A DNA stretch of 64,000 bases from Progne subis subis (lineage: Eukaryota; Chordata; Aves; Passeriformes; Hirundinidae): assembly GCA_022316685.1 (NCBI GenBank), contig JAKJHU010000083.1, forward strand, positions 1 to 64,000, in the 5' to 3' direction. Below are positions 1-9,129 of this stretch, piece after piece; within the stretch, counting starts at the first letter, position 1; each line of letters opens with the position of its first letter. The notes below the pieces were generated by a model that saw nothing but the letters and a program-made list of their open reading frames with translations, searched no databases and was not told the DNA's origin. A program made the translations under genes and the position numbers.

Positions 1-1472
1 CAAAACCCCCTCAGAACTTCCCAGGACCGCTCTGTGTCCACAGCACTGTCCCGAAGCTCGACCTGGCCTCGGGGACAGGGAGAGAAGGGAGGCAAAAAAG
101 AACGTGCCCAAAAATACCCGCCCAAAAACCTCTAAAAGAAATGCCCCAAAAGACCCCCCAAGCGCAACTACCGCAACCCTGCCACTCGCCAAATTCGAAC
201 CAAAAAAGCCTTCGTGCTAGGCTATATTTTAAATTTTAGTATTTATTATGTTTATATTTATCATTATCGTTTCTGTTTTATATCTGTACCTATGTATATT
301 ATAGATACCATAATTCACATAGCATGTCGTGATAGAGATTGTATTTATTTATATTGCTGATATTATTTTTCATATTTTACATTTCACTTTTTATTAATTA
401 TACTTTCCTATTTTTCTATTGATTTTTAAAATTTTCTCTTTGTTTATATGTTAAACGACGTTTAAAACTATACAAATTCATTAACCTGACGCATCAGAAC
501 TACAATCAATTCGAATTAAATGAGCCTTGCTTTTCTAAAGGGTAAAGATTTCATTCTCATTAAATAATATTGGGCAGATGTTCTCTTTCTGTAGTTTTTT
601 TCGGGGGCGGGGGAGTGTTTTTTGTGTGGAGGGTTTTTTTGGTTGGGTTTTTTTGGTGGTTTGTGGGTTTTTTTGTTTTGGGGTTTTTTTTGGTTGTTTG
701 CTTTGTTTTGGATTTCTTTCTTACTAAACAATGAGGTTGGAGACTTCCAGAATAAAAAATCTACTTTCTCTTATTGCTTGCCTCTGAAATACACCCCGAC
801 ATCAAGTGACTGCTGCTAACACTGTTCATGGGTAGAATGAGACCTCTTAGGGTATAAAAGGAAAAGATGGCACCTGGCGTTTACAGCTTTCTCCCTTCGG
901 GTTCTTCAATGGAATAGAAAATACAGAGGTTTTGCTCTCACTCCCGATTCTATCCAGGCCTTCGGTGGGTGGCCACGGATGTAATTTTTCACCTTCTTTG
1001 TTGCCAGCAGCCAACCTGCCACAAACTTGGGGTCAAAAAGGGTAAGGAAAAAGAAAAAGAAAAAAAGAAAACATGAATTAAAATAAAATAAAAGAAAACA
1101 TTTTAAAATACAATAAGAGTTATTAAAAAGAAAAAAAAAAGTATATATACATAGCGATGGCGGGTGGAGGACCGGACCTGTGCAGCTGCAGGTGCTTCCT
1201 GTCATGATTTCCCAACTGAGCCCCCCTGCTCCCGCACGTCTAGGGGCTATGGTATCCTCGCCGACCTTGTGGAGAAGGTGCCAGCGCAGGGAGCCCTGAG
1301 GGGCGAGCCCCAATAAAGGCGCTGGGAGCCCCCAGAAATCCGAATTTGGGGAGGGGGACACGGGATGGGACAAAAGTCAAGTTCGTTTGTTGGTAGTTTT
1401 TTGAGAGGTTTATTGGGGGGGCGGGGGGGCGGGGGGGGAGGTGAGTCTTGACGCCCTCAGCTCCCCTCTTTT
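1..1472. repeat. Sat1 unit 0 (short type, left end cut by window)
   Basis: The unit enters the window mid-head. It is a short unit: the A-rich tract at 1035-1140 joins directly to 'tatatatacatagcgatgg' (about 1141-1159). Head markers are the B state (cactgtcccgaag, aattcacatag), while the tail has the rarer 'gaccttgtggagaagg'. It carries a six-C run in the head and the intact TATA-like tataaaag at 853. Confidence 0.9.
853..860 (+). promoter_or_regulatory. TATA-like motif in Sat1 unit 0
   Basis: tataaaag followed by gaaaagatggcacctggcg, a TATA-box-like motif with a downstream AAGATGGC (YY1-like) core. Units 0, 3, 4, 9 and 11 keep TATAAAAG; the other units visible here read GATAAAAG. No evidence of transcription is available. 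Confidence 0.3.
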
Positions 1473-1508
1473 TTGGCCACGATGACAACAGCAGACAGAA
1501 TCAGACCT
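1457..1508 (-). other. Terminal-exon-like module of Sat1, minus strand
   Basis: On the minus strand a pyrimidine tract (CCTCTCCCCTTTCCCTTTCAG) ends in an acceptor AG at 1508-1507. It is followed by a 15-codon frame, LILSAVVIVAKKEGS, then TGA at 1459-1457 and AATAAA at 1414-1409. A hydrophobic stretch followed by KK and an early stop resembles the end of a membrane protein's last exon. I cannot name a parent gene, and the neighbouring minus-strand sequence gives no clear second exon. It may be chance. The module is repeated in every unit. Confidence 0.25.
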
Positions 1509-1810
1509 GAAAGGGAAAGGGGAGAGGTTTGGACCTACAAGAAGTCCCCCAGAAGTCCTAAACATCCCCCAGATTTCCCCCCTGGAAGTCCAAAACCCCC
1601 TCAGAACTTCCCAGGACCGCTCTGTGTCCACAGCACTGTCGCGAAGCTCGACCTGGCCTCGGGGACAGGGAGAGAAGGGAGGCAAAAAAGAACGTGCCCA
1701 AAAATACCCGCCCAAAAACCTCTAAAAGAAATGCCCCAAAAGACCCCCAAGCGCAACTACCGCAACCCTGCCACTCGCCAAATTCGAACCAAAAAAGCCT
1801 TCGTGCTAGG

Positions 1811-2130
1811 CTATATTTTAAATTTTAGTATTTATTATGTTTATATTTATCATTATCGTTTCTGTTTTATATCTGTACCTATGTATATTATAGATACCAT
1901 AATTCCCATAGCATGTCGTGATAGAGATTGTATTTATTTATATTGCTGATATTATTTTTCATATTTTACATTTCACTTTTTATTAATTATACTTTCCTAT
2001 TTTTCTATTGATTTTTAAAATTTTCTCTTTGTTTATATGTTAAACGACGTTTTAAACTATACAAATTCATTAACCTGACGCATCAGAACTACAATCAATT
2101 CGAATTAAATGAGCCTGCTTTTCTAAAGGG
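1811..2130. repeat. Sat1 module: T-rich AT block (reference unit)
   Basis: About 320 bp of T-biased, low-GC DNA ('ctatattttaaattttagta' onward) between two GC-rich segments. Repeated in every unit. The short open frame running into it (Tyr/Ile-rich) has no recognisable domain and I regard it as spurious. Confidence 0.8.
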
Positions 2131-2186
2131 TAAAGATTTCATTCTCATTAAAATAATATTGGCAGATGTTCTCTTTCTGTAGTTTT

Positions 2187-2310
2187 TTTCGGGGGGGGGG
2201 GGAGTGTTTTTTGTGTGGAGGGTTTTTTTGGTTGGGTTTTTTTTGGTGGTTTGTGGGTTTTTTTGTTTTGGGGTTTTTTTTGGTTGTTTGCTTTGTTTTG
2301 GATTTCTTTC
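2187..2310. repeat. Sat1 module: G/T-rich tract (reference unit)
   Basis: The plus strand is almost only G and T, with runs of 7-8 T and 4-12 G. Run lengths differ among units, as expected for slippage or sequencing error. The complementary strand gives the lysine/proline/asparagine-rich short frames seen in translations of this region, which are compositional artefacts. Confidence 0.8.
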
Positions 2311-2632
2311 TTACTAAACAATGAGGTTTGGAGACTTCCAGAATAAAAAATCTACTTTCTTTTATTGCTGCCTCTGAAATACACCCCGACATCAAGTGAC
2401 TGCTGCTAACACTGTTCATGGGTAGAATGAGACCTCTTAGGGGATAAAAGGAAAAGATGGCACCTGGCGTTTACAGCTTTCTCCCTTCGGGTTCTTCAAT
2501 GGAATAGAAAATACAGAGGTTTTGCTCTCACTCCCGATTCTATCCAGGCCTTCGGTGGGTGGCCACGGATGTAATTTTTCACCTTCTTTGTTGCCAGCAG
2601 CCAACCTGCCACAAACTTGGGGTCAAAAAGGG

Positions 2633-3000
2633 TAAGGAAAAAGAAAAAGAAAAAAAGAAAACATGAATTAAAATAAAATAAAAGAAAACATTTTAAAATA
2701 CAATAAGAGTTATTAAAAAGAAAAAAAAAAGTATATCTAAATATATATAAAATAAGATAAAAAGGAAAATAAAAATTAAACAATATTTAAAAACTTAAAA
2801 GAAACTTTAAAATAATAAAAACAAAAGTAAAAATAAAAACAAATAAAATAAAATTATAAAGCTTGAAGAAATAAAAGAGAAAACCTTTTTAAAATACAAA
2901 CAAAAAAAATTACATGAATAAATAAAACTCAATAAAATAAAAGAGAATTAAAACAATTGCTAAAGTCAAAAAGTAAAATAAATAATGATATAAAAATAAA
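2633..3000. repeat. Sat1 module: A-rich block (long units)
   Basis: Strongly A-biased plus strand (aaaataaaataaaagaaaac and similar). Only its first 110 bp or so remain in short units, which jump from here to the CpG-rich tail. Confidence 0.8.
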
Positions 3001-3530
3001 TGCAGCTGGGAGGAAAACTTCCAACAAAACCACCTCAGAACACTCCAATGTCCAGCAAATCCCCCGAACCTCCCCTGGAAACCTCCCCCCGCCCGAAACC
3101 CCAAATTCCCATTCTTAGTCCCCCATATCTCGCCTTGAGAATCCCCAAACCCTCCTCATATGCCCAAAAATTTCCACTCAAGCCCCAAATTCCCCTCTTG
3201 AAGCTCCAAATTCCCGCCCTAAACTCCCCCTCGATTCCCCAAAATGCCCTCGGGAACCCCCAAGTCCTCCCCGGGACCCTCCCAATTCCCTCCTGAACCC
3301 CCACATTTCCACCCCCAAACCCTCACAATTTTTCCTCTTAACCCCCAAATGCGCCCCCGAGCCCCCAGATTTCTCCTGCAAATTCACCTCTGGGTCTCTT
3401 CCTCCTCCGGCAGCGGCCGGGGCCAGGCAGCGCCCCCAAACCCAGAATCCAGGCCCCCCAGCGCCCCCCAAACCTCAGAATCCAAGTCCCACTCAGGACT
3501 GCCCTCATGAGCCACGAGCCTCCTCGGGAG
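3000..3530. repeat. Sat1 module: C-rich block (long units only)
   Basis: About 500 bp dominated by irregular ccccaaattcccc / ggaacccccaag motifs, giving proline-rich frames on the plus strand and glycine/arginine-rich frames on the minus strand. All six frames are biased, so open frames here carry no weight. The composition resembles the GC-rich introns common on avian microchromosomes (inference). Confidence 0.7.
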
Positions 3531-3674
3531 ACACCGAAATCAGGGAAGGGAGTGGGGGACCCCGGGGGGAATTCGGGGTCCGCCAAAAATCGGAGAGGGG
3601 AGAAAACATGGCAGAGGAAATTTTGGGGGGAGGGGGGGATGGGACGGGACGCGGCCAAGGGGAATTGAAGGGAT

Positions 3675-3683
3675 CCAGGTAAG
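3675..3683 (+). promoter_or_regulatory. Consensus 5' splice-donor-like site in Sat1
   Basis: The sequence ccag|gtaagaatt matches the vertebrate 5' splice-site consensus almost perfectly and recurs in every long unit. It lies just upstream of the CpG-rich sub-repeats. Whether it is used is unknown. Confidence 0.3.
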
Positions 3684-3728
3684 AATTCCGGGGTTTGCGG
3701 GGGACGAGGAGGACCGGAAACGCCCCTC

Positions 3729-4075
3729 AGCCACGCAGAAACCCATAGAGATAAGGGGTGGCGGACCAGAAACGCCCCCGCCCTCTCGGAATCATCGAGA
3801 TAGCAAAGAGGGGCACCGGAATGCCGCTCCGCCACGCAGAAAAACCATAGAGATACGGAGTGGCGGACCGGAAACGCCCCCCGCCCTCTCGGAATCATCG
3901 AGATAGCGAAGAGGGGCACCGGAATGCCGCTCCGCCACGCAGAAAAACCACAGAGATATGGAGGGGCGGACCGGAAACGCCCCCGGCCCGAATCGGAATA
4001 ATACACTTATTCCCTCGGAGGAGCGGGACTCCCCTTCGCCACGCGGAAATCATAGCGATGGCGGGTGGAGGACCG
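3729..4075. repeat. Four ~103-bp CpG-rich sub-repeats with CCGGAA motifs
   Basis: ccacgcagaaa/ccacgcggaaa recurs at about 3731, 3832, 3935 and 4039 (spacing 101-104). The second and third copies are closest; the first and fourth are diverged. Each carries ggaccggaaacg and/or caccggaatgcc, i.e. repeated CCGGAA ETS-type cores, plus CpGs. Present in every long unit and absent from short units. It resembles an enhancer or CpG-island fragment captured by the satellite (inference). Confidence 0.75.
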
Positions 4076-4211
4076 GACCTGTGCAGCTGCAGGTGCTTCC
4101 TGTCATGATTTCCCAACTGAGCCCCCCTGCTCCCGCACGTCTAGGGGCTATGGTATCCTCGCCGACCTCGTGGGAAGGTGCCAGCGCAGGGAGCCCTGAG
4201 GGGCGAGCCCC

Positions 4212-4217
4212 AATAAA
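4212..4217 (+). promoter_or_regulatory. AATAAA on plus strand of Sat1 tail
   Basis: gccccaataaaggcgctggg is conserved in every unit. It could be a poly(A) signal for plus-strand transcripts, but no upstream coding exon is recognisable. Confidence 0.25.
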
Positions 4218-4308
4218 GGCGCTGGGAGCCCCCAGAAATCCGAATTTGGGGAGGGGGACACGGGATGGGACAAAAGTCAAGTTCGTTTGTTGGTAGTTTT
4301 TTGAGAGG

Positions 4309-4314
4309 TTTATT
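4309..4314 (-). promoter_or_regulatory. AATAAA on minus strand of Sat1 tail
   Basis: The plus strand reads ggtttattggg, so the minus strand reads CCCAATAAACC. It lies a few tens of bases downstream, in the minus direction, of the exon-like acceptor/stop module described at 1457-1508 and recurs in all units. Confidence 0.3.
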
Positions 4315-4371
4315 GGGGGGGCGGGGGGGCGGGGGGGAGGTGAGTCCTGACGCCCTCAGCTCCCCTCTTTT

Positions 4372-5954
4372 TTGGCCACGATGACAACAGCAGACAGAAT
4401 CAGACCTGAAAGGGAAAGGGGAGAGGTTTGGACCTACAAGAAGTCCCCCAGAAGTCCTAAACATCCCCCAGATTTCCCCCCTGGAAGTCCAAAACCCCCT
4501 CAGAACTTCCCAGGACCGCTCTGTGTCCACAGCACTGTCGCGAAGCTCGACCTGGCCTCGGGGACAGGGAGAGAAGGGAGGCAAAAAAGAACGTGCCCAA
4601 AAATACCCGCCCAAAAACCTCTAAAAGAAATGCCCCAAAAGACCCCCCAAGCGCAACTACCGCAACCCTGCCACTCGCCAAATTCGAACCAAAAAAGCCT
4701 TCGTGCTAGGCTATATTTTAAATTTTAGTATTTATTATGTTTATATTTATCATTATCGTTTCTGTTTTATATCTGTACCTATGTATATTATAGATACCAT
4801 AATTCCCATAGCATGTCGTGATAGAGATTGTATTTATTTATATTGCTGATATTATTTTTCATATTTTACATTTCACTTTTTATTAATTATACTTTCCTAT
4901 TTTTCTATTGATTTTTAAAATTTTCTCTTTGTTTATATGTTAAACGACGTTTTAAACTATACAAATTCATTAACCTGACGCATCAGAACTACAATCAATT
5001 CGAATTAAATGAGCCTGCTTTTCTAAAGGGTAAAGATTTCATTCTCATTAAAATAATATTGGCAGATGTTCTCTTTCTGTAGTTTTTTTCGGGGGGGGGG
5101 GAGTGTTTTTTGTGTGGAGGGTTTTTTTGGTTGGGTTTTTTTTGGTGGTTTGTGGGTTTTTTTGTTTTGGGGTTTTTTTTGGTTGTTTGCTTTGTTTTGG
5201 ATTTCTTTCTTACTAAACAATGAGGTTTGGAGACTTCCAGAATAAAAAATCTACTTTCTTTTATTGCTGCCTCTGAAATACACCCCGACATCAAGTGACT
5301 GCTGCTAACACTGTTCATGGGTAGAATGAGACCTCTTAGGGGATAAAAGGAAAAGATGGCACCTGGCGTTTACAGCTTTCTCCCTTCGGGTTCTTCAATG
5401 GAATAGAAAATACAGAGGTTTTGCTCTCACTCCCGATTCTATCCAGGCCTTCGGTGGGTGGCCACGGATGTAATTTTTCACCTTCTTTGTTGCCAGCAGC
5501 CAACCTGCCACAAACTTGGGGTCAAAAAGGGTAAGGAAAAAGAAAAAAAGAAAACATGAATTAAAATAAAATAAAAGAAAACATTTTAAAATACAATAAG
5601 AGTTATTAAAAAGAAAAAAAAAAGTATATATACATAGCGATGGCGGGTGGAGGACCGGACCTGTGCAGCTGCAGGTGCTTCCTGTCATGATTTCCCAACT
5701 GAGCCCCCCTGCTCCCGCACGTCTAGGGGCTATGGTATCCTCGCCGACCTTGTGAGAAGGTGCCAGCGCAGGGAGCCCTGAGGGGCGAGCCCCAATAAAG
5801 GCGCTGGGAGCCCCCAGAAATCCGAATTTGGGGAGGGGGACACGGGATGGGACAAAAGTCAAGTTCGTTTGTTGGTAGTTTTTTGAGAGGTTTATTGGGG
5901 GGGCGGGGGGGCGGGGGGGGAGGTGAGTCTTGACGCCCTCAGCTCCCCTCTTTT
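4372..5954. repeat. Sat1 unit 2 (short type)
   Basis: A 1583-bp unit with A-state head markers, a six-C run in the head and the tail variant 'gaccttgtgagaagg'. Its A-rich tract is shortened (one aaaaag fewer near 5535) compared with neighbouring units. Confidence 0.92.
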
Positions 5955-7543
5955 TTGGCCACGATGACAACAGCAGACAGAATCAGACCTGAAAGGGAAA
6001 GGGGAGAGGTTTGGACCTACAAGAAGTCCCCCAGAAGTCCTAAACATCCCCCAGATTTCCCCCCTGGAAGTCCAAAACCCCCTCAGAACTTCCCAGGACC
6101 GCTCTGTGTCCACAGCACTGTCGCGAAGCTCGACCTGGCCTCGGGGACAGGGAGAGAAGGGAGGCAAAAAAGAACGTGCCCAAAAATACCCGCCCAAAAA
6201 CCTCTAAAAGAAATGCCCCAAAAGACCCCCAAGCGCAACTACCGCAACCCTGCCACTCGCCAAATTCGAACCAAAAAAGCCTTCGTGCTAGGCTATATTT
6301 TAAATTTTAGTATTTATTATGTTTATATTTATCATTATCGTTTCTGTTTTATATCTGTACCTATGTATATTATAGATACCATAATTCCCATAGCATGTCG
6401 TGATAGAGATTGTATTTATTTATATTGCTGATATTATTTTTCATATTTTACATTTCACTTTTTATTAATTATACTTTCCTATTTTTCTATTGATTTTTAA
6501 AATTTTCTCTTTGTTTATATGTTAAACGACGTTTTAAACTATACAAATTCATTAACCTGACGCATCAGAACTACAATCAATTCGAATTAAATGAGCCTGC
6601 TTTTCTAAAGGGTAAAGATTTCATTCTCATTAAAATAATATTGGCAGATGTTCTCTTTCTGTAGTTTTTTTCGGGGGGCGGGGGAGTGTTTTTTGTGTGG
6701 AGGGTTTTTTTGGTTGGGTTTTTTTTGGTGGTTTGTGGGTTTTTTTGTTTTGGGGTTTTTTTTGGTTGTTTGCTTTGTTTTGGATTTCTTTCTTACTAAA
6801 CAATGAGGTTTGGAGACTTCCAGAATAAAAAATCTACTTTCTCTTATTGCTTTCTCTGAAATACACCCCGACATCAAGTGACTGCTGCTAACACTGTTCA
6901 TGGGTAGAATGAGACCTCTTAGGGTATAAAAGGAAAAGATGGCACCTGGCGTTTACAGCTTTCTCCCTTCGGGTTCTTCAATGGAATAGAAAATACAGAG
7001 GTTTTGCTCTCACTCCCGATTCTATCCAGGCCTTCGGTGGGTGGCCACGGATGTAATTTTTCACCTTCTTTGTTGCCAGCAGCCAACCTGCCACAAACTT
7101 GGGGTCAAAAAGGGTAAGGAAAAAGAAAAAGAAAAAAAGAAAACATGAATTAAAATAAAATAAAAGAAAACATTTTAAAATACAATAAGAGTTATTAAAA
7201 AGAAAAAAAAAAGTATATATACATAGCGATGGCGGGTGGAGGACCGGACCTGTGCAGCTGCAGGTGCTTCCTGTCATGATTTCCCAACTGAGCCCCCCTG
7301 CTCCCGCACGTCTAGGGGCTATGGTATCCTCGCCGACCTTGTGAGAAGGTGCCAGCGCAGGGAGCCCTGAGGGGCGAGCCCCAATAAAGGCGCTGGGAGC
7401 CCCCAGAAATCCGAATTTGGGGAGGGGGACACGGGATGGGACAAAAGTCAAGTTCGTTTGTTGGTAGTTTTTTGAGAGGTTTATTGGGGGGGCGGGGGGG
7501 CGGGGGGGGAGGTGAGTCTTGACGCCCTCAGCTCCCCTCTTTT
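5955..7543. repeat. Sat1 unit 3 (short type)
   Basis: A 1589-bp unit with A-state head markers and the 'gaccttgtgagaagg' tail. It has the intact TATA-like tataaaag near 6925 and a private change near 6848 (ttgctttctctg). Confidence 0.92.
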
Positions 7544-9129
7544 TTGGCCACGATGACAACAGCAGACAGAATCAGACCTGAAAGGGAAAGGGGAGAGGTT
7601 TGGACCTACAAGAAGTCCCCCAGAAGTCCTAAACATCCCCCAGATTTCCCCCCTGGAAGTCCAAAACCCCCTCAGAACTTCCCAGGACCGCTCTGTGTCC
7701 ACAGCACTGTCGCGAAGCTCGACCTGGCCTCGGGGACAGGGAGAGAAGGGAGGCAAAAAAGAACGTGCCCAAAAATACCCGCCCAAAAACCTCTAAAAGA
7801 AATGCCCCAAAAGACCCCCAAGCGCAACTACCGCAACCCTGCCACTCGCCAAATTCGAACCAAAAAAGCCTTCGTGCTAGGCTATATTTTAAATTTTAGT
7901 ATTTATTATGTTTATATTTATCATTATCGTTTCTGTTTTATATCTGTACCTATGTATATTATAGATACCATAATTCCCATAGCATGTCGTGATAGAGATT
8001 GTATTTATTTATATTGCTGATATTATTTTTCATATTTTACATTTCACTTTTTATTAATTATACTTTCCTATTTTTCTATTGATTTTTAAAATTTTCTCTT
8101 TGTTTATATGTTAAACGACGTTTTAAACTATACAAATTCATTAACCTGACGCATCAGAACTACAATCAATTCGAATTAAATGAGCCTGCTTTTCTAAAGG
8201 GTAAAGATTTCATTCTCATTAAAATAATATTGGCAGATGTTCTCTTTCTGTAGTTTTTTTCGGGGGGCGGGGGAGTGTTTTTTGTGTGGAGGGTTTTTTT
8301 GGTTGGGTTTTTTTGGTGGTTTGTGGGTTTTTTTGTTTTGGGGTTTTTTTTGGTTGTTTGCTTTGTTTTGGATTTCTTTCTTACTAAACAATGAGGTTTG
8401 GAGACTTCCAGAATAAAAAATCTACTTTCTTTTATTGCTGCCTCTGAAATACACCCCGACATCAAGTGACTGCTGCTAACACTGTTCATGGGTAGAATGA
8501 GACCTCTTAGGGTATAAAAGGAAAAGATGGCACCTGGCGTTTACAGCTTTCTCCCTTCGGGTTCTTCAATGGAATAGAAAATACAGAGGTTTTGCTCTCA
8601 CTCCCGATTCTATCCAGGCCTTCGGTGGGTGGCCACGGATGTAATTTTTCACCTTCTTTGTTGCCAGCAGCCAACCTGCCACAAACTTGGGGTCAAAAAG
8701 GGTAAGGAAAAAGAAAAAGAAAAAAAGAAAACATGAATTAAAATAAAATAAAAGAAAACATTTTAAAATACAATAAGAGTTATTAAAAAGAAAAAAAAAA
8801 GTATATATACATAGCGATGGCGGGTGGAGGACCGGACCTGTGCAGCTGCAGGTGCTTCCTGTCATGATTTCCCAACTGAGCCCCCCTGCTCCCGCACGTC
8901 TAGGGGCTATGGTATCCTCGCCGACCTCGTGGGAAGGTGCCAGCGCAGGGAGCCCTGAGGGGCGAGCCCCAATAAAGGCGCTGGGAGCCCCCAGAAATCC
9001 GAATTTGGGGAGGGGGACACGGGATGGGACAAAAGTCAAGTTCGTTTGTTGGTAGTTTTTTGAGAGGTTTATTGGGGGGGGGGGGGGGGGGGGGGAGGTG
9101 AGTCCTGACGCCCTCAGCTCCCCTCTTTT
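7544..9129. repeat. Sat1 unit 4 (short type)
   Basis: A 1586-bp unit with an A-state head but the common tail 'gacctcgtgggaagg'. The G tract near 9073-9095 is uninterrupted (no C spacers). This is the last of four contiguous A-state units. Confidence 0.92.

Larger units (their letters stand above)
1473..4371. repeat. Sat1 unit 1 (long type, reference unit)
   Basis: A 2899-bp unit used here as the reference for internal modules. Head markers are the A state (cactgtcgcgaag, aattcccatag). About 15 bp are missing from the 'ggccggggcc...aggcagcgcc' stretch near 3420 compared with most long units, a deletion shared with unit 6. Confidence 0.92.

Noticed and set aside
1457..1508. Identification of the Sat1 exon-like module as an MHC gene end
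   Set aside because: The hydrophobic-KK-stop pattern is generic and I could not align it to any MHC tail; naming it would be speculation.
1482..1949. 155-codon open frame (ATG at 1482) found in most Sat1 units
   Set aside because: It crosses from a Pro/Lys-rich head into the AT-rich block, has no domain, and is broken by a one-base C-run change in units 0, 2 and 7. Its recurrence follows from unit identity.
2123..2419. Lys/Asn/Pro-rich minus-strand frames in the G/T tract
   Set aside because: They are translations of a G/T homopolymer-rich tract; lengths change with run length and no domain is present.
3729..4075. Ribosomal or tRNA gene in the CpG sub-repeats
   Set aside because: No cloverleaf, A/B box or rRNA signature is visible; the ~103-bp periodicity is a sub-repeat.
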